From NCBI GenBank assembly GCA_964606735.1, contig CAZSHI010000022.1:1-39694 (forward strand): a stretch of 39,694 nucleotides of DNA, in the 5' to 3' direction. Source of the stretch: UBA5109 sp964606735 (lineage in GTDB: Bacteria; Pseudomonadota; Gammaproteobacteria; Pseudomonadales; Pseudohongiellaceae). Under the pieces are notes generated by a model. It was not told the origin of the DNA, did not search any database, and saw only the letters and a program-made list of their open reading frames with translations. Of this stretch, positions 8,353 to 16,296 are shown piece after piece. How positions within the stretch are numbered: the stretch's first letter is position 1; each line of letters starts with the position of its first letter. Both the position numbers and the translations under genes were made by a program.

Positions 8353-9810
8353 CTAGAGTATCAGCGGCAGGAGCAGGTAACTGATAATGCTGATAACCAC
8401 TGCTGCCAGCAGGTTCAGTACGATACCAGTCTGGGCCATCTGGGCTATCCGTATCTGGCGGCTGGCAAAAACAATGGCATTCGGTGGTGTTGCCACTGGT
8501 AACATGAAGGCCATGGAGGCCGCCAGCGCTGCAGGCACCATCAGCGCAAAGGGATGCAGCCCCATGCTGGCCGCCAGCGCTCCCATCACCGGAATAAACA
8601 GAGTCGCTGTGGCTGCGTTGGAGGTCATTTCGGTCAGGAAGGTCACCATCAGTACAACGGCACCGATGATGATAAAAAAGTGTACCCCCTGCAGGATGCT
8701 GAGCTGGTTCGCCAGCCATTGTGTCAAGCCACTTTCACTGAAGCCTGCGGCCAGCGCGAAGCCTCCTCCCATCAGAATGATGACATCCCATGGAATGTGC
8801 TTGGCGGTGTCCCAGTCCAACAGAAAGGCGCCCTCTTCACGCTGCGCCGGCAGCAAAAACAATACAAAGGCTCCCAGCATCGCAATGGCGGAATCAGCCA
8901 CCATGGACAATGCAGGAATACTGATCAGGCCGCGTAAAATCCAGGCAACAGCGACGGTACCGAAAACTATGGCTACGCGTTTTTCCTCAACAGTGATAGG
9001 CCCCATATCGATCAGTTCCTGTTTCACACTGGCTCTAAGTTCCCGGTTTTCCTCCTCACTTTTATGGATACCTTTGAGTTTCAGCTGCAGAAAAAACCAG
9101 GTGATGGCGAGCATGCAGGCAGAAACGGGCACACCGAGTTTCATCCAGTCAAAAAAGATAATTTCAATGCCGTAAACCGTTTCGGCAATACCGGCCAGTA
9201 CAGCATTCGGCGGAGTTCCAACCAGGGTCGATACGCCACCAATGGAGGCGGCATAGGCAATACCCAGCATCAGGGCAAGGCCAAAGGGGTCATCGCCCAT
9301 CGGGGTGTTTTCCAGATGTTCATGACGTTTATGCTGTTCGATGATGGCCATGGCTACCGGCACCATCATCATGGCAGTTGCCGTATTGCTGATCCACATA
9401 GACAGCAGCGCCGTTGCCAGCATGAATCCCAGCAGCAGAAACTGCAGATTAGTGCCAACTTTGACAATAATGTTCAGGGCAATACGCCGATGCAGGTCCC
9501 AACGCTGCATGGCAATGGCGATCATAAATCCGCCCATATACAGAAAATTGATCTGGTTGCCGTAAGATAAGGTTGTCTCGGCGGTCGACATCACCTGCAG
9601 GGTTGGAAAAAGAAAAATCGGCAACATGGCTGTCGCCGGAATCGGGACCGCCTCTGAAATCCAGAAACTGGCCATCAGGAAGGCCACAGCGGCCACTCTG
9701 GCGGCTTCCGGGCTCATGCCTGTTGGTGTTGGCATGGCAAGCATCAGAATAAACAGCAAGGGACCGACGATCAGCCCTACTTGTTGTCGCTTGCTAAAAC
9801 TGTTCCACAT
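8353..9810 (-). CDS. SLC13/DASS family sodium:anion symporter
   Basis: The 485-residue protein (from ATG 9810) is a polytopic transporter of the divalent anion:Na+ symporter family, which takes up dicarboxylates such as succinate, citrate or sulfate with sodium. It has about 11 hydrophobic helices. Both copies of the substrate/sodium-binding signature are visible: VSTLVGTPPNAVL (near residue 205) and LPVATPPNAIVFA (near 440). The EMTSNAATATLFIPV segment near 400 and its N-terminal counterpart SNTATAMMMVPVAMA mark the internal repeat. An upstream TTG at 9849 would add 13 residues, but MWNSFSKRQQ is a more typical N-terminus. The start region is divergent from the AraC/alkyltransferase gene. 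Confidence 0.92.
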   Translation of the reverse strand: MWNSFSKRQQVGLIVGPLLFILMLAMPTPTGMSPEAARVAAVAFLMASFWISEAVPIPATAMLPIFLFPTLQVMSTAETTLSYGNQINFLYMGGFMIAIAMQRWDLHRRIALNIIVKVGTNLQFLLLGFMLATALLSMWISNTATAMMMVPVAMAIIEQHKRHEHLENTPMGDDPFGLALMLGIAYAASIGGVSTLVGTPPNAVLAGIAETVYGIEIIFFDWMKLGVPVSACMLAITWFFLQLKLKGIHKSEEENRELRASVKQELIDMGPITVEEKRVAIVFGTVAVAWILRGLISIPALSMVADSAIAMLGAFVLFLLPAQREEGAFLLDWDTAKHIPWDVIILMGGGFALAAGFSESGLTQWLANQLSILQGVHFFIIIGAVVLMVTFLTEMTSNAATATLFIPVMGALAASMGLHPFALMVPAALAASMAFMLPVATPPNAIVFASRQIRIAQMAQTGIVLNLLAAVVISIISYLLLPLIL

Positions 9811-9902
9811 GGCAGCGCATTCTATTACTACTTGTCGACAAAATACCAATACCGCAAGAAACGGATTTCTTTTTAGTGCCCGGGCAGGTAGATTTTCTTC
9901 TC

Positions 9903-10748
9903 ATGAGCAAACTTGCCGAACCACCACAACACTACCGGCTGATTGAAAAAGCCATCACCTATTTACTGGCACATCATCAGCAACAACCTGGCCTCTCAGC
10001 CCTGGCTGCCCATGTCGGGCTCAGCGACTTCTATTTTCAGCGACTGTTTGTTGAGTGGGTGGGTATCAGCCCCAAACGCTTTTTGCAGTTCCTTACCCGG
10101 GAGCACATGAAAGCACTGCTGGATCAGGGCAGCTCAACCCTGGAAGCCACTTACCAGGCCGGCCTGTCTGGCAGTGGTCGCAGCCATGAACTTTTCGTCA
10201 ACACGGCATCCATCACTCCGGCTCAATACAAACACATGGGTCGCGAACTGCACTTGAGTTTTGCCTTTCATGACTCCCCTTTCGGTGAATACCTGCTGGC
10301 TGTTTCCAAACTGGGTGTCTGCCACTTAAGTTTTATCCAAAAGGAGCGTCAGAGCACTGAAGCAGAGTTCAGGCAGGATTGGGCACTGGCAAGCATTGTC
10401 GAAAACCCCCGCGCAACACAGCCCTATCATGAGCAACTGTTTGGTGATTCCATAGCAAAGGATATCAAGCTCTTGCTGCGCGGAACGCCTTTTCAGCTTC
10501 AGGTCTGGCAGGCCCTGTTACAGATTCCCTTTGCCTGTTTAACACACTATGAGGGACTGGCAGAGCGGCTGGACAAACCCGGAGCCAGCCGGGCGACTGC
10601 ATCAGCATTAGCAAAAAACCGGATAGCCTATCTGATTCCCTGTCACCGGGTCATTCGCAAAATTGGTGAGAGTGGTGAATTTCGCTGGGGAAAAGCCCGC
10701 AAGCGACTGATACTGGCTTACGAAGGGGCTATCAGGGAAGGTCCATAG
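9903..10748 (+). CDS. AraC HTH fused to O6-alkylguanine-DNA alkyltransferase (Ada-like)
   Basis: This protein removes alkyl groups from O6-alkylguanine (and O4-alkylthymine) by transferring them to its own cysteine. From ATG 9903 it has 281 residues: an AraC-type helix-turn-helix region (about 10-112, with LSALAAHVGLSDFYFQRLF), a linker, and a methyltransferase domain with the active site PCHRV (Cys about 247) and the upstream RATASALAKN recognition-helix region. Unlike E. coli Ada (354 residues) it lacks the N-terminal zinc domain whose cysteine accepts methylphosphotriester groups and activates transcription. It is therefore a repair enzyme with a DNA-binding module whose signal input is unclear. 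A GTG at 9876 would add 9 residues. The stop is 1 base from the convergent cytochrome gene. Confidence 0.93.
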   Translation: MSKLAEPPQHYRLIEKAITYLLAHHQQQPGLSALAAHVGLSDFYFQRLFVEWVGISPKRFLQFLTREHMKALLDQGSSTLEATYQAGLSGSGRSHELFVNTASITPAQYKHMGRELHLSFAFHDSPFGEYLLAVSKLGVCHLSFIQKERQSTEAEFRQDWALASIVENPRATQPYHEQLFGDSIAKDIKLLLRGTPFQLQVWQALLQIPFACLTHYEGLAERLDKPGASRATASALAKNRIAYLIPCHRVIRKIGESGEFRWGKARKRLILAYEGAIREGP

Positions 10749-10749
10749 A

Positions 10750-11163
10750 TTATCGGGATAGTTGACGGGCGAAGGCAATAAGCGCCTCGTACTCTTCGTC
10801 ATCCAGCAGGTAGGCTGACATCACTTCGGGATAACCTTCGACCTGTCGGCGACGCGGATTTCGCACGGATTCACGGAAATAGGCTTCATCCACTGTCAGT
10901 GTTGTTCCGTCGCTGAGTCTCACTTCCCTGCCGAACATCCCCAACCAACTGGGTCCCACACCCAGGCTACCGTCAACCGTGTGACAGGCGATACAGCCAT
11001 ATTCCGTGGATATTTCCTGTCCCCGTTGAGCCAGATCACTGTCAAACTCGACTTCCATGGCATCAAAATTGAGTCGATAAATCACCAGGCTGCCGAAAAT
11101 CAGTAGACTCACCAGAACCACGGCGACTAAAAGATCAAGCCAGACACGATTGTTACTTTGCAC
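10750..11163 (-). CDS. Membrane-anchored cytochrome c (CoxB C-terminal type)
   Basis: The protein has an N-terminal transmembrane anchor (LDLLVAVVLVSLLIFGSLVI, about residues 9-28) and one haem c site CIACH near residue 68. The following GMFGREVRLSDGTTLTVDEA and PEVMSAYLLDDEEYEALIAF resemble the cytochrome c domain at the end of cytochrome oxidase subunit II, with Met in PEVM as likely sixth haem ligand. It should act in periplasmic electron transfer, but there is no oxidase gene nearby. The likely start is GTG 11163 (137 residues). The frame is open further, to 11319, but that would overlap the upstream AsmA-like gene by about 130 bases. It probably forms an operon with that gene. Confidence 0.8.
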   Translation of the reverse strand: MQSNNRVWLDLLVAVVLVSLLIFGSLVIYRLNFDAMEVEFDSDLAQRGQEISTEYGCIACHTVDGSLGVGPSWLGMFGREVRLSDGTTLTVDEAYFRESVRNPRRRQVEGYPEVMSAYLLDDEEYEALIAFARQLSR

Positions 11164-11182
11164 GGAATTTACCAACAGAAAA

Positions 11183-11974
11183 TCAATTGCCGAACAGGTT
11201 ACCCAGACCCTCACGCAGGTCTTCACTGATATCCTCAACCTGATGACGCCCTTCGTCGACGATATCCTCGACCTGCTGTCGTCCCTGTTCAACCGTCTCA
11301 CCCAATTGTTCGGCTCCACCAGTGAACAGGTCGCTCGCCAGATTCAAAAATGCCTGCCCTGCATTCCTGGCAAGCTGACCCATAACAGGTGTCAGAATCT
11401 GCTGAGTAATTTCTGCCGGAGTACCGGAAAGGTTTTGCAGGTTAATATCTCCGAGGCTAACGCGCGCTGGTGTCGGTAGTCGCTCATCACTGATATTTGC
11501 CTGGATATTGCGAATGCTGACTTCGCCAATTTGCAGGCGAATCTCACTTTCTGTTCCGGCATCTTCTGGCTCTTGCGGCCCTTCACCAGCCAGGCGCTGA
11601 CTCATCACATCAATGTTCGTGGTGCAATTGGCACGTTCATAACTGACGAAAGGATCCGTGCTGGATATCAGCACAATGCCGATATTTTCTGCATTGAGAT
11701 TATTCAGATCCAGGGATACGCTGAGTTCGCTGAAACTCAGCATGGGGTTATCGCTAAAACCCTCAGGATTGGCAATACTGAAATCGCGAATGGAGGCTGC
11801 ACCTTCAGTCAGGCTGATTTCTACTGAACCAACTGAAACCTGGGTACCCACCGCAGCAGAACCATAAGATTCAATAGCAGTTTTTACCAAAGCATCCAGA
11901 TTGCTGAGGATTAATAGGACGCCTCCCCCGAGTAGAACAACAAGGACAACTAAGCCTAAAAGCAGCTTTTTCAT
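11183..11974 (-). CDS. AsmA/DUF748-like envelope protein
   Basis: This 263-residue protein has a Lys-rich start and one N-terminal hydrophobic helix (about residues 3-24), then a periplasmic part built of repeated beta-strand segments: VSVGSVEISLTEGAASIRDF and IRLQIGEVSIRNIQANI are typical of AsmA-like proteins, which are implicated in lipid transport or envelope biogenesis. The C-terminal 60 residues are a charged amphipathic repeat (GRQQVEDIVDEGRHQVEDI). It is much shorter than AsmA itself. It precedes the anchored cytochrome gene by 19 bases and is divergent from the PepSY gene. Function unknown. Confidence 0.65.
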   Translation of the reverse strand: MKKLLLGLVVLVVLLGGGVLLILSNLDALVKTAIESYGSAAVGTQVSVGSVEISLTEGAASIRDFSIANPEGFSDNPMLSFSELSVSLDLNNLNAENIGIVLISSTDPFVSYERANCTTNIDVMSQRLAGEGPQEPEDAGTESEIRLQIGEVSIRNIQANISDERLPTPARVSLGDINLQNLSGTPAEITQQILTPVMGQLARNAGQAFLNLASDLFTGGAEQLGETVEQGRQQVEDIVDEGRHQVEDISEDLREGLGNLFGN

Positions 11975-12058
11975 GAAGAATCATCACCTGAATTTGTAAA
12001 AATTAAATTGTAGCCTATCGCTACGACCCTTAACAGAGCCAAGCACTATCTACATATT

Positions 12059-12077
12059 GAGAATGATTATTATTTAG
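12059..12077 (+). promoter_or_regulatory. Fur-box-like site upstream of the PepSY gene
   Basis: GAGAATGATTATTATTTAG matches 13 of 19 positions of the classical Fur box GATAATGATAATCATTATC, with the first ten-base half almost intact. It lies 38 bases before the PepSY start codon, in the divergent region with the AsmA-like gene. This predicts iron repression of the PepSY protein. Confidence 0.65.
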
Positions 12078-12114
12078 ATTAGTATTCGTATAGATTCAAC
12101 AGCGACTGAGCAGC

Positions 12115-13281
12115 ATGTTTCGAAAGACCCTTTTCTGGATTCACCTGATCAGCGGCGTCCTGGCCGGACTGGTGATTTTCATGATGTCCCTGACCGGGGT
12201 CATTTTGACCTACGAACGTCAGATCTTGCATTGGTCAGAGCAAAGTCGTTACCTGAGCAGTACAGAACAGTCAGCGATTCCCCTGAGCATTGAAAACCTG
12301 CTGATCATCAGCCAGCAACACGCACCCGATATGAATCCGGAAACGCTCACTCTGATTAATCATCCTGGCGCCCCGGTAAGCTTTAGTGCAGGCCGCAGCG
12401 GCAGCCTCAGCCTGAACCCATACAATGGTGAAGAGCAAGAGCTGACATCCCCCGGTCTGGAGCGCTTTTTTAACAGCGTAACCGCCTGGCACCGGTGGTT
12501 TAACCAGTCTGGAGAATCACGCAGCACAGCACGGGCGATTACCGGCGCCAGTAATCTTGCCTTTCTTTTTCTGCTGCTTAGCGGTATCTATCTCTGGTTT
12601 CCCAAAGTATGGCGCTGGGCCCTGTTCAGATCCCATCTGCTGTTTGCCAGCAAGCCGCCCAGTTCTAAAGCCCGGGATTTTAACTGGCACCATGTCTTTG
12701 GTATTTGGTGTGCCATCCCCCTGGTGATAGTCGTTGCCACCGCAACTGTCTTCAATTACAGCTGGGCCAATAATCTGGTCTATCAGGTTTATGGTGAAGA
12801 AGCACCACAACGAGGTGCTCGCGGAAGCTCCTCTGCAAGAACTGAAGCTGGAGCGACCATGGGGCTGATTACGCAAAGCGATCGGCCTTACCTAAATCTG
12901 GATCAACTGACGCAACTGGCCCGGCAGCACACTGAAGCTGAACTTGGCGACTGGTACAGCATCCGACTAGGCCTACCCAAGCCCCTGCAGAACGAAGTTG
13001 AGTTCAACATCAATCAGAGCCTAGGAGGACAGCCACAGAAGCAATACACCCTTAGTCTGGACCGACACAGCGGTGAGCTGCTGGGTATCACCGGTCTATC
13101 GGATCGCAGCCCCGGCTCTCAGACCCGCTCCATCATCCGCTTTTTGCACACCGGCGAAGTTCTGGGCATCTGGGGTCAGACAGTGGCTGGCCTGGTTTCG
13201 CTAGCCAGCCTGTTTATGGTCTGGACCGGCTTTGCACTGGCATATCGCCGCCTGATTAAGCCATTGTTCAGAAAATCCTAA
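12115..13281 (+). CDS. PepSY-associated transmembrane protein (PiuB-like)
   Basis: The 388-residue protein matches the PepSY_TM family, inner-membrane proteins often iron-regulated and encoded with siderophore receptors; some members reduce ferric siderophores. It has four main membrane helices: residues about 7-36 (HLISGVLAGLVIFMMSLTGV), 140-160, 188-212 and 350-378. Conserved histidines appear in TAWHRWF, FNWHHVFGIW and FLHTGEVLGIWGQ, likely haem or metal ligands. The large periplasmic loop (about 220-340) holds PepSY-like sequence. The start ATG 12115 is preceded by a weak GAG. The Fur-box-like site just upstream fits an iron role. The receptor it would work with is not adjacent. Confidence 0.88.
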   Translation: MFRKTLFWIHLISGVLAGLVIFMMSLTGVILTYERQILHWSEQSRYLSSTEQSAIPLSIENLLIISQQHAPDMNPETLTLINHPGAPVSFSAGRSGSLSLNPYNGEEQELTSPGLERFFNSVTAWHRWFNQSGESRSTARAITGASNLAFLFLLLSGIYLWFPKVWRWALFRSHLLFASKPPSSKARDFNWHHVFGIWCAIPLVIVVATATVFNYSWANNLVYQVYGEEAPQRGARGSSSARTEAGATMGLITQSDRPYLNLDQLTQLARQHTEAELGDWYSIRLGLPKPLQNEVEFNINQSLGGQPQKQYTLSLDRHSGELLGITGLSDRSPGSQTRSIIRFLHTGEVLGIWGQTVAGLVSLASLFMVWTGFALAYRRLIKPLFRKS

Positions 13282-13288
13282 TACTCTA

Positions 13289-13318
13289 TTGGCTTAATCG
13301 GAATTTTTCTTTTATGGT
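13289..13318 (+). promoter_or_regulatory. Possible promoter for the small cytochrome c gene
   Basis: TTGGCT (13289-13294) and TATGGT (13313-13318) are separated by 18 bases, 80 bases before the start codon. The match is moderate and unsupported by other evidence. Confidence 0.3.
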
Positions 13319-13399
13319 ATTATCGCGAGCTTTTCGGGAGGGCCAATTAGCCCACTTAACTCGCAAAATTAGCTAAACAGATATTCAGGAAAGCACAAT

Positions 13400-13792
13400 A
13401 TGAAAAAGTTCATCGCCAGCCTTGTCCTCCTATGCGGTCTTGCCAATCTGGTTCAAGCTCAGGAAATAACCTTCACCACGACTCAGGTTGATGAAGGCAT
13501 CGCACTGTACCAGGAATTTTGTGTGGAATGTCATGGTGACAGACTGGATAACGGACGCTTTGCCACTCCGATCAAAGGTGCATTTTTTGAAAACCGCTGG
13601 CAGGGTAAAAGCGTGGGTGAACTGGCCCGCTTTACCTACGAAGAAATGCCAGAAGGCAACGGTAAATATCTTTATATTGAAGAATACATCGCCCTGATCG
13701 CTTACATCCTCAACGAAAATGGTTTCGCCAGCAGCGAAACGGCCATGAGTGAAGACTTTGACGATCTGGACGCCATCAGCCTGAGCTTCTAA
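13400..13792 (+). CDS. Small periplasmic cytochrome c
   Basis: This 130-residue protein has a clear Sec signal peptide (MKKFIASLVLLCGLANLVQA, cleavage after about residue 20) and one haem attachment motif CVECH near residue 47. The Met in EEMPEG near 84 is a plausible axial ligand. The sequence after the haem site (IKGAFFENRWQGKSVGEL) resembles class I cytochromes of alcohol or quinoprotein dehydrogenase systems, but no dehydrogenase is adjacent. AGGA is well placed before ATG 13400. Its stop codon overlaps the convergent kinase gene by 4 bases. The acidic C-terminal tail (EDFDDLDAISLSF) is distinctive. Confidence 0.88.
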   Translation: MKKFIASLVLLCGLANLVQAQEITFTTTQVDEGIALYQEFCVECHGDRLDNGRFATPIKGAFFENRWQGKSVGELARFTYEEMPEGNGKYLYIEEYIALIAYILNENGFASSETAMSEDFDDLDAISLSF

Positions 13793-14709
13793 ACCTTCAG
13801 TCTACTCTCGATACCCTGTTGTTCATTGAGCTGGAATACTACATCTGCCTTCTCCGGCAAGGTCGCCAGTGCATGGCAGGTCAGGCGTTCATAGTGCGCA
13901 ATAAAGCGTTCCAGAGCATCCCTGGACATAAGTCGAGAACTGTCACCCTCAGTCCTTGCCGCCAGTTTTTGTTCCTGCCGTAAACGCCAGTCAATCACCT
14001 GCTCAAAGCCGGGAGCCTTTAACATCAGCAGCATATCGAGTTCGGCAAACAAATGCCGATATTCCTGTGTCAGCCTCTCATTCACATAAGTACGCCAGCG
14101 TGCCCCAGCATCTTCCTCAGCCTCCAGCGCATTTACCGGTTCGATCAGCTCTTCTGGCCGCTGTGGCTCAATGCCCAGACACCAGCCTTCCAGCACGATC
14201 ACATCCACCGGCGCAATCACACTGGGCCATTGTGCTGGATCAAAGCGCTCGTCCTGTGCCTTGTCGAAACGGGGAATCGGCACCTGAGCACGTGTTTTCA
14301 GGGCTGCAATGGTCTGCAGAGCCAGCCCGGTGTCATGGGTCCCGGGGACACCGCGTGTCACCAGCAGGGGGTGGACATCCCTGGCCAGACGCTGACGTTC
14401 AGACCTGGTGAGATAAAAATCGTCCAGCGATAAATTAATCGAACTGAGACCCAGCATCTCTTTGAACAGGATTACTAGCAGGGCAGCCAGAGTTGATTTG
14501 CCACTGCCCTGCGAGCCATTCACTCCCAGCACGAAGCTGCCTTCATGTACCGATACCTGGCGCAAGATGTCTTCAGCAAGAGGGATGAACCACCGCTTTA
14601 CCGTTTGCCGGTAACTATCGGGCAACTGTTCGTGTTCAATAAACGTATTCAGCGCAGTTTGAAGGCTGGACAATGCTTGTTTCTCCTGAATGGCCGCAGC
14701 GGCCGGCAA
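13789..14709 (-). CDS. D-glycerate 3-kinase-like P-loop kinase
   Basis: This protein resembles the plant/yeast-type glycerate kinase family (GLYK/Tda10), related to uridine kinase and phosphoribulokinase, which phosphorylates D-glycerate to 3-phosphoglycerate. A P-loop GSQGSGKSTLA lies near residue 67. INLSLDDFYLTRSERQRLA near 95 and HPLLVTRGVPGTHD near 115 are typical family motifs. VDVIVLEGWCLG near 165 is the Walker-B-like region. The open frame begins at TTG 14709 (306 residues), but a GGAG before TTG 14673 makes the shorter 294-residue form likely. No ATG is available near the N-terminus. It is convergent with the cytochrome gene and divergent from the secreted protein. Confidence 0.85.
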   Translation of the reverse strand: MPAAAAIQEKQALSSLQTALNTFIEHEQLPDSYRQTVKRWFIPLAEDILRQVSVHEGSFVLGVNGSQGSGKSTLAALLVILFKEMLGLSSINLSLDDFYLTRSERQRLARDVHPLLVTRGVPGTHDTGLALQTIAALKTRAQVPIPRFDKAQDERFDPAQWPSVIAPVDVIVLEGWCLGIEPQRPEELIEPVNALEAEEDAGARWRTYVNERLTQEYRHLFAELDMLLMLKAPGFEQVIDWRLRQEQKLAARTEGDSSRLMSRDALERFIAHYERLTCHALATLPEKADVVFQLNEQQGIESRLKV

Positions 14710-14750
14710 TTAATTTAGCATTATGATTTAAAAAATTCTAAACTTTGGAC

Positions 14751-15338
14751 ATGCAAACTGTCGCGCGCTTTCAGACCCTGGCTTTTTTTATCACCCTGCT
14801 GGCCCTGCCCTGCGCAGTCTTCGCCCAGCAGGATGAACTGCTTGGGCGCTGGCTAATTAACCAGGAGCTCAGCGAAGATACCGATGACAAAGTCGAAATG
14901 GCACTGCAGGCGTCAGGCTTTGAGGTTAGCAAAGGCTTCTTTAACAATGATAACGAGTTCTATCGCGGGGGCCCGGCAGAGCAGGAACTCTACGACTATA
15001 TTTCCTATGAGCAGACCCTTGCAATAAGCCTGTCTGATACGCAGTACACTTTTACCTACGGCGACTTTATCCGCCCGGTCTATCTGGATGACCGGCGAGT
15101 CCGGGTCAGCCTGAGCGGAATCAATGAAGTAGAGGATTTCTCATTTGCCGACTGGAACGGTGACACATTGTTGGTTGAAGCCCGCCCTCGTGACGGAGGA
15201 TTTACTGATGAGCACTACCGACTCAGTGAAGATGGGCAGCAACTCACCGTTGAGCTTTATCTACAACCCAATAATCTGAGTACGGCTGTTGAATTAAGGC
15301 GCGTCTATGATCGCGTTTCAGAAGAAGAGATAGAATAG
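14751..15338 (+). CDS. Hypothetical secreted protein
   Basis: A 195-residue protein from ATG 14751 with a signal peptide ending AVFA before QQDELLG. The mature part is acidic, rich in Tyr and Asp, and shows alternating strand-like segments (TQYTFTYGDFIRPVYLDD, RRVRVSLSGINEVEDFSF, DTLLVEARPRDGGFT) consistent with a small beta-barrel, lipocalin-like fold that begins with a LLGRWLIN motif. I do not recognise the family. The frame is open from TTG 14745. It overlaps the convergent SirB2 gene by 21 bases. There is no obvious ribosome binding site. Confidence 0.6.
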   Translation: MQTVARFQTLAFFITLLALPCAVFAQQDELLGRWLINQELSEDTDDKVEMALQASGFEVSKGFFNNDNEFYRGGPAEQELYDYISYEQTLAISLSDTQYTFTYGDFIRPVYLDDRRVRVSLSGINEVEDFSFADWNGDTLLVEARPRDGGFTDEHYRLSEDGQQLTVELYLQPNNLSTAVELRRVYDRVSEEEIE

Positions 15339-15716
15339 CCAGCTCAGTGGGCTTTTACTGATTGCGATACCAAGCATGTAGAGAAATACCAGCAAGGCTC
15401 CAATGGCTGACGCAATCCGGACTGGACGCTTATATTTATTACCCAGTGCAATCATACCCAGCACGATGTAAACCACCAGCAGACCGATTTTATGAATCAA
15501 CCAACTCTGCGCCAATAAGCCGAAGCCCAGCACAGCCAATAAACCTAGAGCGCTCAGTAAAAGCAGGGTATCAATAACATGCGGCACAATTTTGACTGCT
15601 TTATTCTGCAGCATGGCATCACCCATCAGCATCCAGTAAGTCCGTAGCAAAAAACCGCACAGGCTCAGCAGAACACAGGTAGTGTGCAGAGATTTAAGTA
15701 GCAAATAGGCCCTCAT
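15318..15716 (-). CDS. SirB2 family membrane protein, copy 1
   Basis: A 132-residue integral membrane protein with about four helices, matching the SirB2 family (name from Salmonella sirB; function unknown). Family hallmarks are LLKSLHTTCVLLSLCGFLLR at the N-terminus and VPHVIDTLLLLSALGL near residue 45. It follows a second SirB2 gene by 6 bases on the same strand and is a clear paralogue of it. There is no evident ribosome binding site, so translation may be coupled to the upstream copy. The 3' end overlaps the secreted-protein gene on the other strand by 21 bases. Confidence 0.85.
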   Translation of the reverse strand: MRAYLLLKSLHTTCVLLSLCGFLLRTYWMLMGDAMLQNKAVKIVPHVIDTLLLLSALGLLAVLGFGLLAQSWLIHKIGLLVVYIVLGMIALGNKYKRPVRIASAIGALLVFLYMLGIAISKSPLSWLFYLFF

Positions 15717-15722
15717 CGAGGT

Positions 15723-16103
15723 TCAGATAAACCAGCTATAGGGTGTTTTATTAATGGCAATGCCAACAATATAGATAAAAGTAAAGACGCCGCAGAAAAA
15801 AGCCGCAATTCGAATGTGCTTGGTGCGCCCACGACTCAAGGTCTGACCGACAAAAAACAGATAAAACATCAAGAGCAAGACCTTCATGCTCAACCATGGC
15901 TGATTGAAAAGCCCAAAATTCACCATGAAAGCCATCCAGAATCCACAGCTCAGAAAAAGGCCATCGATCAGGTGCGGCACCAACAGTACCGTCTTGTGAT
16001 TGAGCCACTTGGAATCGATCACCATCAGGTAGGCACGCAGTAAAAAGCCGGTGAAACTCAGGAGTGCACAGGCCATATGAATGGTTTTAACAATTAAATA
16101 CAT
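15723..16103 (-). CDS. SirB2 family membrane protein, copy 2
   Basis: A 126-residue membrane protein of about four helices. It has the same hallmarks as its neighbour: IVKTIHMACALLSFTGFLLR and LVPHLIDGLFLSCGFW, and a shared ending GIAINKTPYSWF versus GIAISKSPLSWLF. It is the promoter-proximal gene of the pair. The start ATG 16103 gives MYLIVKTIH, in line with the family. The adjacent paralogues may act as a heteromer, but no function is established. Confidence 0.87.
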   Translation of the reverse strand: MYLIVKTIHMACALLSFTGFLLRAYLMVIDSKWLNHKTVLLVPHLIDGLFLSCGFWMAFMVNFGLFNQPWLSMKVLLLMFYLFFVGQTLSRGRTKHIRIAAFFCGVFTFIYIVGIAINKTPYSWFI

Positions 16104-16296
16104 GTATCACGGATTGGGCGGTGCAAAAAAAGGCTAAAGCCTACTTGAAATGTTGGCAAAATAACAGCGTATTGCGCCTTTCAGCAGCGATATAAGCACC
16201 AGTCTGCACCCCCTCCGCTCTCATCGAATTAAGCCTTTCCCTATGCTATATTGCCGGCATTGTGCAATCACAAATCACCTGAATCCGGAGCATAAA

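Noticed and set aside
8387..9175. 262-codon open frame on the plus strand
   Set aside because: Antisense to the SLC13 transporter; the Met/Ala/Ser-rich composition is what antisense of a membrane gene gives.
14692..14704. GGCCGC-A-GCGGCC palindrome
   Set aside because: The centre is one base, too tight for an RNA hairpin of that length, and it sits at the kinase start region where GC-rich codons could create it.
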